From assembly GCA_947649875.1 (NCBI GenBank), contig CANSTH010000011.1, positions 1-34,365 on the forward strand: 34,365 bases of DNA. The letters run 5' to 3'. The translations under genes were made by a program, and so were the position numbers. This DNA comes from an uncultured Parvibacter sp. GTDB lineage: Bacteria; Actinomycetota; Coriobacteriia; Coriobacteriales; Eggerthellaceae. The notes under the pieces were generated by a model that saw only the letters and a program-made list of their open reading frames with translations, had not been told where the DNA came from and searched no databases. Of this stretch, positions 1 through 9,711 are shown one piece after another; the first letter of the stretch is position 1; each line of letters begins with the position of its first letter.

Positions 1-246
1 TTCGGCCAATGCACCTACTGCGGCCACTGCCAGCCCTGCGTGGTGGGCATAAACATCGCCACGGTGAACAAGTTCGCCGACCTGGCAAAGGCGCAGCCGG
101 AAGTGCCCGAGAGCGTGCGCCAGCACTACCTGGCGCTGGACAAGAACGCCAGCGATTGCATCGGGTGCCAAAGTTGCGAACCCAACTGCCCCTTCGGGGT
201 GAAGATTGCCGAGCGTATGGAGGAAACAACCCAGCTGTTCGCCTAA
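1..246 (+). CDS. C-terminal end of aldo/keto reductase family protein with 4Fe-4S domain (5' truncated by window)
   Basis: Frame 1 reads FGQCTYCGHCQPCVVGINIATVNKF...CIGCQSCEPNCPFGVKIAERMEE; CxxCxxC and CxxCxxxCP iron-sulfur motifs typical of the C-terminus of these reductases. Confidence 0.7.
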   Translation, partial: FGQCTYCGHCQPCVVGINIATVNKFADLAKAQPEVPESVRQHYLALDKNASDCIGCQSCEPNCPFGVKIAERMEETTQLFA

Positions 247-278
247 AACGCACAGCGAATGCCCCCGATGCGCTAAAC

Positions 279-317
279 CGTGATGCCCTGCAACCGTCTT
301 GGCTGCAGGGCATCACG
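279..317. terminator. Perfect 14-bp inverted repeat hairpin between convergent genes
   Basis: cgtgatgccctgca (279-292) / tgcagggcatcacg (304-317), 11-nt loop, just downstream of both convergent stop codons. Confidence 0.7.
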
Positions 318-346
318 GGTATTGGCTACAAAGCAAATTGCAGTTC

Positions 347-1387
347 TTAGGATCGAAAACGAACCGGAGTTGGGGGCTTCAGGACAGAGGCAACAGGGGC
401 TGCAGATGGGACAGAAAAGCTCGGCGCACCATGAGGCTCCGCAGGGGCGGCCACCGGGGCTTGAGATTCCACGGCAAGTGCTGGCGCCGTGGATAGCTCC
501 GAATTGTCCTCGCGGCCGTCAACGCAGGTAGCGGCCACGATGGTAGCCACGATGATCGCTGCCCCCATAAGGCCAGCACCCGAGAGCGTCTCCCCTAAAA
601 GCAGGAAGGCGAACAGAGCCGTGAGCACCGGCTCGCCTGTTAGCAGAAGCGAAACCGTGGTGGAAGACAGCCGGCCCAAGGCCAACGTCTGCAGCAGAAA
701 TGTGAGACAAGTAGACAACAGCGCCAAAAATGCGATGACGCCCCAAGCCACCGGCTGCACCGCCGCCACGTCGAGCGCCGGCTCGAAAGCCAACGCGCAT
801 CCAAGGCAGAGGGCGAACGAGACGAATATCTGGGTTCCCGCCACCGTTATGGCATCCAGCTGGGCCAATGCCTGTTTGCCGAACACAAGCGCCGCCGCCA
901 ACCCAATGGAGGCCACCAAGGCAAAAGCCTCCCCCAAGCCGAAGGTGAGACTTCCCCCTTGGCTGCACAGAAGGCATAGCCCCACAATTACGGCCACCTG
1001 AAACGGAATGAGCGCCCTTGGGTAGCGGGTGCGGTAAGCCAGCAACGATAAAATGGGCGTGAACATTATCGGCAGCGCCAGCAGAAAGCCAACGTTTGTG
1101 GCAGTGGTAAGGTCTAACGCCACGTTGCAGAACAGGTACGAAACCGCCATTCCCAGTGCCGCCGGCAGCCATGCCCGCACTTTCGCAGTGTGCAGCTGCC
1201 CCACCATGCGGCGACCGAAGAACACGGCGAACACGAGCGCAGCTAGGCCAAAACGCACGGCCAGGCACCACATGGGCGTAATGGACTCGTAGGCGAACTT
1301 GGTCACCGCACTGCCGAAGCCGAAGATAACCACCTCTAGTATCACGAAGGCAACATAGGGCCAACGCGCATTTTTCCAGTGTTCCAT
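347..1387 (-). CDS. DMT/EamA family transporter
   Basis: About 10 hydrophobic segments, EamA-like motifs (VLEVVIFGFGSAVTKFAYESITPMWCLAVRF; GEPVLTALFAFLLLGETLSGAGLMGAAIIV); start placed at MEHWKNARWP. Confidence 0.85.
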   Translation of the reverse strand: MEHWKNARWPYVAFVILEVVIFGFGSAVTKFAYESITPMWCLAVRFGLAALVFAVFFGRRMVGQLHTAKVRAWLPAALGMAVSYLFCNVALDLTTATNVGFLLALPIMFTPILSLLAYRTRYPRALIPFQVAVIVGLCLLCSQGGSLTFGLGEAFALVASIGLAAALVFGKQALAQLDAITVAGTQIFVSFALCLGCALAFEPALDVAAVQPVAWGVIAFLALLSTCLTFLLQTLALGRLSSTTVSLLLTGEPVLTALFAFLLLGETLSGAGLMGAAIIVATIVAATCVDGREDNSELSTAPALAVESQAPVAAPAEPHGAPSFSVPSAAPVASVLKPPTPVRFRS

Positions 1388-1591
1388 CACTTCCCCTTCC
1401 TGCTTGCTAATGGCGCGAGAGCGCACGTTCTCAAACCCCATGCCGGGGCTTTTTTGTTTCTGGATGAGGAACGGCTGCTATAGTAAGCTTCCCATTGTGA
1501 AAAGTAAAACGAGACTTCTTGTAAAACATTTAAAGAAGTTCTTATACTTAGGGGACCATCACAGGCCGCGCCGTTAGAACTAGGAGAATCG

Positions 1592-2482
1592 ATGGCCAAC
1601 CAAAAATACGATGCCTTCCTTGCAGTGGCACGCCTGGGCAGCTTCAAGGCAGCCGCACAAGAACTGGGCTACACCCAAGCGGGCGTCAGCTACCTGATAA
1701 ACGCCCTCGAAAAGGAGTTCGGGGTTCCGCTGTTCGTGCGCGATTACGGCGGCGCTCACCTCACCGCCGACGGTCAGGAAGTGCTGGGGCTGGTGCAGCA
1801 GATAAGCGCCGATGAGAACGCCCTGGCCACCCGCCTTCACGAGTTGGCCCACCGGGAATGGGGGCTGGTACGGGTAGGGGCGTTCACCAGCGTGGCCATC
1901 GAGTGGTTCCCGCAAATTGCCAAGGTATTTCTTGCCCAGTACCCGAAAATCGACCTCAAGCTACTGTGCATCGATGACGAGGAGGAGCTGCGCAGTGCCA
2001 CCTGGGAAGGGCGCGCCGATTGCTTCTTCTCCATTGCCCCCCAGCTGCCCAACATGACCGCAGTGCCCCTGCACACCGACCCACTGCTGGTAGTACTGCC
2101 ACCGGATCATCCTCTGGCTGGGGCAGAAGTGTTCCCCACCGATGCGCTGGCCAGCGAGCCCTATATCCAGCTGCAGGGAAACGCCCGCCCTTCTGAAATG
2201 GAAGTGCTCTTCGAGGCAAACGGCATAACCCCCAACGTGCGCTTCACCGTAGACAGCGACTACGCGGTGATGTCAATGGTAAGTGCCGGCCTGGGGTTCT
2301 CGGTACTGCCCAGCCTCATCCTGAGCCACCCTCTGTTTCCCCTTGCCGTGCTGCCGGCCGAGAAAGAGTGCTTCCGCCACATATCGCTGGCCGTGCGCTC
2401 ATGGGAAACCGCTTCAACTGCCACCCGAGCATTCGTCGAGACTACGCAGGCCTGGGTGGCAGAGCGCTACGCGAACCAATAG
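1592..2482 (+). CDS. LysR family transcriptional regulator
   Basis: N-terminal wHTH: YDAFLAVARLGSFKAAAQELGYTQAGVSYLINALEKEFGVPLFVRDYGG; SD taggag before ATG; divergent from EamA gene. Confidence 0.93.
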   Translation: MANQKYDAFLAVARLGSFKAAAQELGYTQAGVSYLINALEKEFGVPLFVRDYGGAHLTADGQEVLGLVQQISADENALATRLHELAHREWGLVRVGAFTSVAIEWFPQIAKVFLAQYPKIDLKLLCIDDEEELRSATWEGRADCFFSIAPQLPNMTAVPLHTDPLLVVLPPDHPLAGAEVFPTDALASEPYIQLQGNARPSEMEVLFEANGITPNVRFTVDSDYAVMSMVSAGLGFSVLPSLILSHPLFPLAVLPAEKECFRHISLAVRSWETASTATRAFVETTQAWVAERYANQ

Positions 2483-2546
2483 GCTACCCCCAAGATGGAC
2501 GTCTGCATGGCGTTTTTCTTTGCCGAACACTAGGGAGGACAGCAAG

Positions 2547-2963
2547 CTACTCCTCCCCCACCTCGGCTTTCCAATCGAAATCGGGCGGCGGCCCAAGCGG
2601 GGCATCAGCTTCATCGTCAGCCCCTTCCCTGTCGAATGCCATCCGGCCGTCCCACTGGAACTTCTCCATCAAAACGCGGCCTTCTTCATCGAAGGCCACC
2701 CCCTCTGCCGCCAGCATCTTTCGTTGCTCGTCAGGACCGCCGAACGCGAATCCGGTGGCCATGCTTCCGTCTTTGAACACCACTCGGTGACAGGGAGTGC
2801 ATCCAGGCCCACTGCCCGGATTGGGGTTGCCGTGCAGCGCATAGCCCACATAGCGGGCGGAACGCGGTGCCCCGACAAGACGCCCTACCTGGCCGTAGGT
2901 GGCCACTTTCCCTTGAGGGATCTGCCGCACCACCGAAAACACCCGCTCTGAAAAATCGCCCAT
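2547..2963 (-). CDS. MGMT family (methylated-DNA-cysteine S-methyltransferase-like) protein
   Basis: VFSVVRQIPQGKVATYGQVGRLVGAPRSARYVGYALHGNP...TPCHRVV with PCHRV active-site motif. Confidence 0.93.
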   Translation of the reverse strand: MGDFSERVFSVVRQIPQGKVATYGQVGRLVGAPRSARYVGYALHGNPNPGSGPGCTPCHRVVFKDGSMATGFAFGGPDEQRKMLAAEGVAFDEEGRVLMEKFQWDGRMAFDREGADDEADAPLGPPPDFDWKAEVGEE

Positions 2964-3021
2964 CCTGCACCTTTCGCCACGCAGCTTGCAACTTGAACCA
3001 TTATAGAAGAGGCACGCCGAT

Positions 3022-3061
3022 GCCCAGGGCCCAGAATAAACGCCTATTCTGGGCCCTGGGC
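3022..3061. promoter_or_regulatory. Perfect 17-bp inverted repeat with 6-nt spacer
   Basis: gcccagggcccagaata-aacgcc-tattctgggccctgggc in the divergent MGMT/MFS intergenic region. Confidence 0.6.
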
Positions 3062-3088
3062 TTACAGAAGTGCAAGCTGCACTCGCTT

Positions 3089-3107
3089 ATTATATGATCC
3101 ATATAAT
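3089..3107. promoter_or_regulatory. AT-rich palindrome, 8-bp arms
   Basis: attatatg-atc-catataat between two CAGAATA dyads. Confidence 0.45.
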
Positions 3108-3151
3108 CTTTGACGATACAAGCGGCTTTTTTGGACCTCTAAGCCATTTTT

Positions 3152-3178
3152 GGCCAGAATAAGCGCCTATTCTGGGCC
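3152..3178. promoter_or_regulatory. Second copy of CAGAATA-N6-TATTCTG dyad
   Basis: ggccagaata-agcgcc-tattctgggcc; same core and nearly the same spacer as the 3022-3061 dyad. Confidence 0.55.
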
Positions 3179-3349
3179 GAGGCGCTCGCGAAAGTGTACT
3201 CCACCATTCCCAAGCCACTCTTCAGCGCCCACACAGGGCCGCTTCCTTTTCGGTTTCGTACCGCCAGAGCAACGACTGCCGCCGCGTGCCTGTCACTTTG
3301 CCAAGAGTGGCCTAGATTTGAGGAAACAATACTCGCAAAGGAACATACC

Positions 3350-4858
3350 ATGGCCAGCAGCAACTTGACTACACCCGCCCCGGCCGTCAACTCCGCCGGC
3401 GTGCCCGTTACCACTCCCAATCAGGGGGCTCTGGACGCCGTGGCTAAAGGCAGTATCCCGACGGGGCGGGCCATGTGGGTGATGATGGCGCTCATGCTGG
3501 GCAGCAACTTGCTGGCTTCCTTCAACCAGTCGCTCATGAATGTCGCCCTCGACGACGTGGCCACCGAGTTTCACGTAAGTCTTTCAGTAGCCAACTGGAT
3601 GGTGCTGGGGTTCACCATCGTGGCCGCTACCACCATCACCATGGCGGCATCGCTGCTCAAACGCTACGGCATCCGTCGAGTGATGGCCTTCGGCTATCTT
3701 GCCTCGCTAGCAGGCTCGCTGCTGGGATTCTTCGCCTGGAACTTCTTCCCCATGCTGGTGGCCCGCCTCGTCCAGGCGCTCACTGCGGGGCTGTTCTTCC
3801 CCGTGGTCACCAGCGTCATCCTCACCATGGCGCCCACGGGCAAGAAGGGCATTATGCTAGCCATCAACAGCGGCGTGATTGGGGCAGGACTTGCATTTGC
3901 GCCCCTGGTGGCCGGCCTGCTTATCACCTACACCGGGCTGCGCACGCTGTTTTTGGTTCCCGCCGTGATGTCGTTGGCGCTGCTGGTGCTAGGGTATTTC
4001 TTCCTGCACAACATCTATCAACGCCAAAACCGTCCCATTGATGCGCTCAGCGTGGTTTTGAGCTTTGCGGGCCTGGGGCTTTTCATCTACGGCTTGAACG
4101 AAGTCACCCGCATGCTTGTGCCGTCGCTGGCATTCATGGCTGCCGGAGCCGTCGTGATAGGGCTATTCGCCCGGCGGCAATTCCGCATAGAAAACCCGTT
4201 GCTCAACCTAAGCCCCCTCAAACACCGCAACTTCGTGGTGGGAGAAACACTGATGATGCTGGGCTACATGGGATCCATCTACATGAGCCTGCTGGTGCCT
4301 CTTTATCTGGAAGGCACCGCCGGCTACAGCGCGTTCATCGCTGGCTGCCTGCTGGCAGCCCCCATCCTGTGCTATGCGGGCGCTTGCTTCGTAGGAGGTC
4401 GCATCGAGGACAAACACGGCATCTGGCCGCTGGTACCTGCCGGATTCCTGCTCATCCTGGTGGCCTTCATCGGCATGAAAGCGTTCTCTTCCATAGGAAT
4501 AGCCCTTGCCGTAGTGGCCTGTGCGGCGGCTGCCTACATTGGTGTAGGGCTGGTGTTCCCCACCCTTAAGGCATCAGACCTGGGGGTGCTGCCACCAGCC
4601 ATCTATTCCTTCGGGTCCTCTATCCACTCAACCCTGGTGCAGATTGCCGGCTCGGTGGGATCGGCCCTGTTCGTGGGCATCATGTCCGCCGATGCCGACC
4701 GCCTCATGGCCACCGGCGTCACCAAGGCCAGCGCCTATGCATCAGGGTTTTCCCACACCGTAATCATCAGTATCGTCATCTTGGTTGTAGCCCTTGCGGG
4801 TTCTATAGTGTTCGCGCGAATGATGGCGAAGCACAATCAACGTCCCAACAAAGCATAG
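3350..4858 (+). CDS. MFS transporter, DHA2-type (about 14 TM)
   Basis: FNQSLMNVALDDVATEFHVSLSVANWMVLGFTIVAATTITMAASLLKRYGIRRVMAFGYLASLAGSL; start at MASSNLTT with SD aaagga. Confidence 0.9.
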   Translation: MASSNLTTPAPAVNSAGVPVTTPNQGALDAVAKGSIPTGRAMWVMMALMLGSNLLASFNQSLMNVALDDVATEFHVSLSVANWMVLGFTIVAATTITMAASLLKRYGIRRVMAFGYLASLAGSLLGFFAWNFFPMLVARLVQALTAGLFFPVVTSVILTMAPTGKKGIMLAINSGVIGAGLAFAPLVAGLLITYTGLRTLFLVPAVMSLALLVLGYFFLHNIYQRQNRPIDALSVVLSFAGLGLFIYGLNEVTRMLVPSLAFMAAGAVVIGLFARRQFRIENPLLNLSPLKHRNFVVGETLMMLGYMGSIYMSLLVPLYLEGTAGYSAFIAGCLLAAPILCYAGACFVGGRIEDKHGIWPLVPAGFLLILVAFIGMKAFSSIGIALAVVACAAAAYIGVGLVFPTLKASDLGVLPPAIYSFGSSIHSTLVQIAGSVGSALFVGIMSADADRLMATGVTKASAYASGFSHTVIISIVILVVALAGSIVFARMMAKHNQRPNKA

Positions 4859-4885
4859 GTTTCTGGTTCGGTAGTCTTCCGGAGG

Positions 4886-5010
4886 TGGGCCGGTTCGACA
4901 GGCCTGCGCTCGACGCTCCGCTAGTCGTAGCCGAACTCGGGCTCCGCCCGAGTGGATCTCCTCCGCGCTCCGCTTGGCCGGACCTCGCTCCGACCTGCCG
5001 AACCGGCCCA
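4886..5010. repeat. Long imperfect palindrome I of an intergenic element
   Basis: tgggccggttcgacagg (4886-4902) pairs with cctgccgaaccggccca (4994-5010), one mismatch; internal hairpin actcggg-ctccg-cccgagt (4935-4953). Confidence 0.6.
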
Positions 5011-5051
5011 TCCAGGATGTTGATCTAGCAGATTGACCGGGATAACGCTTT

Positions 5052-5172
5052 GCGGGGAAAGGGCGGGGGCGGTCAAACCGAGCGAGTTCCGCACGACGCG
5101 AAAGCGCCAGTGGCGCTTTCGCCAAAGCAGGACTGTCTGAGCGAATTTGATTGCCCCCGTCCTTTCCCCTGC
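5052..5172. repeat. Long imperfect palindrome II of the same element
   Basis: gcggggaaagggcgggggcggtcaaa (from 5052) pairs with tttgattgcccccgtcctttcccctgc (to 5172); central hairpin gaaagcgcc...ggcgctttc (5100-5120). Confidence 0.6.
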
Positions 5173-5384
5173 TCCAATAAACCTATAGGTTTCCGGCGAC
5201 ATCCTCCCAAAACGGGCCGGTTCTTATCATGTAAGATTTTGTTCACTAAAAGTGGCGAAAAAACTTATATATCCCCAGTTCAGAGCCATATGAAGAGAAA
5301 CTTGTTTCCTTGAATTGGCCCCTGTTCTCCCCCTACACTTTAGTCACGGAAAAAGGCATTTTCCAAGAAGGAGAAGGAGGAGAA

Positions 5385-7889
5385 ATGACCGATTCTTCGC
5401 AACCGCTTAACCGCATTTCCCGCCGAAGCTTTTTGAAGGCTTCGGGGGCCGCGGCGGGCATACTGGGAATAGCAGGGGCTTCCTCGGTGCTGTCGCTGGC
5501 CGTTGAGCAAGGCAACGCCAACGCCCAACCTTCCGAGTACATTGCCCGCACCTACCACCAGGTGCACTGCGGCGGCATGTGCTCGCTGGCCTGCACGGTA
5601 CGCGACGGGCGCCTGGTGAAGGTGCAACCTAATGGGGTGGGCAACCCCGACTTCCAGACCATTTGCCTGAAGGGCATCTCGGAAGTGTCCCATATCTACG
5701 GCACCGGCCGGGTGCAAGCGCCGATGAAGCGCACCGGGGCCCGCGGCGCCGGCGAGTTCGAGCGCATCAGCTGGGATCAGGCGCTGGACGAGATCGCTGC
5801 TGCCATCAAAGAGGCCCAGGCGGCCCACGGCAACGATGCAGTGCTGGTAATGACCACCGATGAGGCGGACTTCGGCTTCCTGGCCCCCATGCTGGGAGCC
5901 CAAACCGGCGGCATGTCCGGCATCGACGTGGGAATTGGAAACGGCCTCGACCCGGCCACGGGAATGGGCGCTGGCTACGCCATGAGCGCCCCCGAGGCCC
6001 GCGACTGGCAGCGCTCCAAGCTGGTGCTCACCGTGGGCTCCAATTACTGCGAATCCAGCTTGCCCAACGTTTTCACTTTCCTGGATGCCAAAGAGGCGGG
6101 CGCTCATATGGTTACCGTAGACCCCCACTACTCCACGACCGCCTCGAAATCCGACGAGTGGATTCCCATTGAGCCGGGCACAGACGCGGCGCTGTTCTTG
6201 GGGATGACCTCTTATATCTTGGCCAATGGGCTGGCCGACGAAGAGTTCATGAAACTGCACACTAGCCTGCCCTTCCTGGTAGACCAGGCCAGCGGCCAGC
6301 TGGCCCGTCACCACGGTACCACAGCCATCGCCACGGCGGCCAACTTCGCCACCGACTCTGTCGCTGCCGCCGGAGAGCTGGGCGAGATATCGGTGGGCGG
6401 CAGCCCCAACGAGGGAGCCTCCGATGGAGCCACCCCGGCGGTCCCGGAAACCGGCGAGGAGAATCCCTTCTACGTTATCGATGCCGCCACTGGCGTTCCC
6501 ATGCCCTACAACAGCTGCGACAATCCCCAGCTGGAAGGCACCATCACCATCGGGAACAGCAGCTATGCGACCGCCTACAGCCTGCTGCTGGACACCCAGG
6601 CACCCTTCACCACCCAATGGGCAGCAGAAATCACCGGCATCCCGCAGGAGCGCATCGAGGCGCTGGCGAAAGAGTACGCCGAGGGCCCCTCGGCTCTGGC
6701 GCTGGGCTGGGGTGGCAACGACAAGATGACCAATGCCGACATCGCCGGCCACGCCGCCGCTATCCTCACTGCCGTCACCGGCAACATCGGCAAGCCCGGC
6801 GCCGGCGTGGGGGTTTACGTGGGTCCCTCTTACAACGGCTACAGCGCACCGCTGGGCAGCTGGGCCCTCCCGGAGGACTGGGCCGTGGCCTCCTCCACCT
6901 TGAGCCTCTACGACATGCCCTTCAAGCAGAACAACGTCCATGGCGCCATCTTCTGCGGCGACTTCGTGGCCCAGCATGTAGCGGCCATGGACAACCTCAC
7001 CCAGTGGGTGGATACCCTGGACTTCGTGGTGAGCATCGACCCCTACTTCACCGAGGGCGCAAAATGGGCCGACTACGTGCTGCCCGCCACCTCTCGCTTC
7101 GAGTACGACGAGCCCTTCGGCAATGTGAAGAGCGGCTACAGCCAGATAGTCATCCAGGAGAAGGTGATCGACCCGCTGTTCGAGGCGAAAACGGACCTGT
7201 GGATCACCCGCGAGATAGCCAAGCGACTCGGCCTGGAAGCGGGGCTGCCCGCCACCGCCGTGGAGCGCTGCAACGCCATCTTGGCCAGCTCGGCCGAAGA
7301 GTGGGTGTCCAGCCTTACCGTGGAGCAGATTTCCGAAAACGGCGCCGTGTGGCCGGTGCCCGACCGCGATACCATCCGTGAGGTAGTGCCCGATCTGGTA
7401 TTCCCCACCACTTCCGGCCGCATGGACGTGTACTACGACAACCTGGTGGAGTACGGCCAGGAACTGCCCCAATGGGAGGCCTGCACCGAAATCGCCGACG
7501 AGGCGCTGCGGGCCCAGTTCCCCCTGCAGCTGTCCAACGTGCGCACCCGCTTCCGCATCCACAACCAGTTCTACGACGCCGACTGGCTGCAGCTGCTGTA
7601 CGAGCCGCTGATCATGATCAACCCCGAGGACGCCAGCGCCCGCAACCTTTCCACCGGCGATGTGGTGAAGGTGTACAACAACCGCGGCAGCTTCCAGGTG
7701 AAGGTGGCGGCCAACAACGCCATCCGCCCCGGCTCGGCCCGCATCTACGAAGCCGCCACCGCCCTGCACAACGTAGAGGGCAACCTGCAGAGCACCACCA
7801 ACGACACCCTCATCCAGCGCGGCAGCGCGCTGATGTGCGGCCCGGTCATTCCGTTTTCGGACACCCTGGTGGAAATCGAGAAAGCTTAA
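5385..7889 (+). CDS. Tat-exported molybdopterin-dependent oxidoreductase, DMSO reductase family catalytic subunit
   Basis: Tat motif SRRSFLKASGAAAGILGIAG; 4Fe-4S CGGMCSLACTVRDGRLVKVQPN...CLKG; RISWDQALDEIA; MoPt-binding motifs; SD ggaggag before ATG. Confidence 0.92.
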   Translation: MTDSSQPLNRISRRSFLKASGAAAGILGIAGASSVLSLAVEQGNANAQPSEYIARTYHQVHCGGMCSLACTVRDGRLVKVQPNGVGNPDFQTICLKGISEVSHIYGTGRVQAPMKRTGARGAGEFERISWDQALDEIAAAIKEAQAAHGNDAVLVMTTDEADFGFLAPMLGAQTGGMSGIDVGIGNGLDPATGMGAGYAMSAPEARDWQRSKLVLTVGSNYCESSLPNVFTFLDAKEAGAHMVTVDPHYSTTASKSDEWIPIEPGTDAALFLGMTSYILANGLADEEFMKLHTSLPFLVDQASGQLARHHGTTAIATAANFATDSVAAAGELGEISVGGSPNEGASDGATPAVPETGEENPFYVIDAATGVPMPYNSCDNPQLEGTITIGNSSYATAYSLLLDTQAPFTTQWAAEITGIPQERIEALAKEYAEGPSALALGWGGNDKMTNADIAGHAAAILTAVTGNIGKPGAGVGVYVGPSYNGYSAPLGSWALPEDWAVASSTLSLYDMPFKQNNVHGAIFCGDFVAQHVAAMDNLTQWVDTLDFVVSIDPYFTEGAKWADYVLPATSRFEYDEPFGNVKSGYSQIVIQEKVIDPLFEAKTDLWITREIAKRLGLEAGLPATAVERCNAILASSAEEWVSSLTVEQISENGAVWPVPDRDTIREVVPDLVFPTTSGRMDVYYDNLVEYGQELPQWEACTEIADEALRAQFPLQLSNVRTRFRIHNQFYDADWLQLLYEPLIMINPEDASARNLSTGDVVKVYNNRGSFQVKVAANNAIRPGSARIYEAATALHNVEGNLQSTTNDTLIQRGSALMCGPVIPFSDTLVEIEKA

Positions 7890-7904
7890 AAGGAGGTTTG
7901 AGGA

Positions 7905-8522
7905 ATGACTCGTTTAGCAATCGCCATCAACCTTGACCGCTGCGTGGGCTGCCACACCTGCACCATGGCCTGCAAGATGCAGAACAACGTGCCGGAAGGG
8001 CTGCTGTGGAACCGCGTGCTCACCACCAACTGCGACGTGGTGGACGGCGCCGAGGGCACCTACCCCAACGTAAGCCGCGTGTACACCCCCATCGCCTGCC
8101 AGCACTGCCAAAACGCCGCCTGCCAGCGGGTGTGCCCCACCGGCGCCACCTATAAGGACGAGAAGGGCCGCGTGGAAATCGACTACGAGAAGTGCATCGG
8201 CTGCCGCATGTGCATGGCCGCCTGCCCCTACAACGCCCGCGTGTTCAACTGGCAGACCCCCGTGCGCACCACCGGCGCCAACTACGGCGATGCCGCCGTG
8301 CCGGTGCGCCCCAAGGGAGTGGCCGAGAAGTGCACCCTGTGCAAGGAGCGCACCGACAACGGCGAAGAGCCCATGTGCGTGGTGTGCTGCCCCGCCCACG
8401 CCCGCATCTTCGGCGACTTGGACGACCCCGACAGCGAGGTGTCGCGCCTGGTGCGGGAGCGCCACGGCTATCAGATGCTCGAGGACATGGGCACCAATCC
8501 ATCGGTGCACTACATCGGTTAG
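7905..8522 (+). CDS. 4Fe-4S dicluster electron-transfer subunit (DmsB/NrfC/PhsB-like)
   Basis: RCVGCHTCTMACKMQNNVPEG, CQHCQNAACQRVCPTGATYKDEKG, KCIGCRMCMAACPYNARVF, CTLCKERTDNGEEPMCVVCCP. Confidence 0.95.
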   Translation: MTRLAIAINLDRCVGCHTCTMACKMQNNVPEGLLWNRVLTTNCDVVDGAEGTYPNVSRVYTPIACQHCQNAACQRVCPTGATYKDEKGRVEIDYEKCIGCRMCMAACPYNARVFNWQTPVRTTGANYGDAAVPVRPKGVAEKCTLCKERTDNGEEPMCVVCCPAHARIFGDLDDPDSEVSRLVRERHGYQMLEDMGTNPSVHYIG

Positions 8523-8532
8523 GAGACAACTT

Positions 8533-9711
8533 ATGCAACTCATCAAGCGATACAAAGTGGCCTCGGCGCTGCTGGCGGCGCTCGTGGTGGTGGGCGTTGG
8601 CTGCTGGATCTACCAGCTGCTGCAGGGCCTTACCGTGACCGGCATGAACAACGGCACCTCGTGGGGCCTCTACATCACCAACTTCATGTTCTTCGTGGGG
8701 CTTTCCGCCGGCGGTCTGATTGTGGCCTCCTCCGCCAGTGTGTTCCACATCGCCAAATTCAAGCAGGTGGCACTGCCCGCCATCATCCTCTCCACCGTGT
8801 GCATCTGCGCTGCCGGCATGTTCGTGCTCATCGATTTGGGCGGCGTGCAGCGGGTATGGCGGCTGATTACCGGCCCCAACCCCACCTCGCCTTTGCTGTG
8901 GGACGTGTGCGTAATCACCTGCTACCTTATCATCAACATCTGCTACCTGACGTTCATGGCCAGGGGCAACAACCGCGCCGTCACCATCACCTCCCGCTTC
9001 GCCCTGCCCTGCGCTATCCTGGTGCACTCGGTAACCGCGTGGATCTTCGGCTTGGAGATTGCCAAAGAGGGCTGGAACTCCGCCATCCTGGCCCCCATCT
9101 TCGTGGCCAGCGCCATGGACTCCGGCCTGGCCCTGCTCCTGCTGGTACTGTCGGCCCTGAAGAAGGCCCGCATCTTCGACACTTCCCGCGACCTCATGGC
9201 CTCGCTGGCCGGCCTTCTGGCCACCTGCATCGCGGTGGACGCCTTCTTCATCTTCTGCGAGCTGCTCACCATGGGCTACAACGGCACCCACGGCGCCACC
9301 GTCATCCTGAACGAGCTGTTCTTCGGCGCCACCGCCCCCTTCTTCTGGTTCGAGGTGGTGGGCGGCCTGGTGGTGCCCTTCTGCATCCTGGTGTTTCAGA
9401 AGAACCGCGAAAAGCCGCTGCTGGTGAACATCGCCTGCGCGCTGGTGGTGCTGGGCGTGTTCTGCAAGCGCGTGTGGCTGCTGTTCACCGCCTTCATCAC
9501 CCCCAACCTCATGGGCGCACCGGGGCTCATCTCGGGCTCCAGCGAGGCCATTCGCGAAACTGGCACCGCCTCGTTCGCCGTACTCAGCTCCTACGCCCCC
9601 ACCGTGTTCGAGGTGCTCATCGTGGTTGGAGTGCTTGCCCTGGTGGTGCTGGCCTTTCTGCTGTTGGCGGGGCTGCTGCTTAAGCCCGGCAAGCCAAAAG
9701 CATCCGAATAG
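8533..9711 (+). CDS. NrfD/PsrC-like membrane subunit
   Basis: Multi-TM protein; NGTSWGLYITNFMFFVGLSAGGLIVASSASVF typical of NrfD family; directly follows DmsB-like gene. Confidence 0.92.
   Translation: MQLIKRYKVASALLAALVVVGVGCWIYQLLQGLTVTGMNNGTSWGLYITNFMFFVGLSAGGLIVASSASVFHIAKFKQVALPAIILSTVCICAAGMFVLIDLGGVQRVWRLITGPNPTSPLLWDVCVITCYLIINICYLTFMARGNNRAVTITSRFALPCAILVHSVTAWIFGLEIAKEGWNSAILAPIFVASAMDSGLALLLLVLSALKKARIFDTSRDLMASLAGLLATCIAVDAFFIFCELLTMGYNGTHGATVILNELFFGATAPFFWFEVVGGLVVPFCILVFQKNREKPLLVNIACALVVLGVFCKRVWLLFTAFITPNLMGAPGLISGSSEAIRETGTASFAVLSSYAPTVFEVLIVVGVLALVVLAFLLLAGLLLKPGKPKASE

Noticed and set aside
5340-7769. 809-aa minus-strand ORF opposite the molybdoenzyme gene
   Set aside because: Antisense shadow ORF in high-GC coding DNA; His/Gly/Val-rich, no recognisable motif; sense frame has Tat, FeS and MoPt motifs
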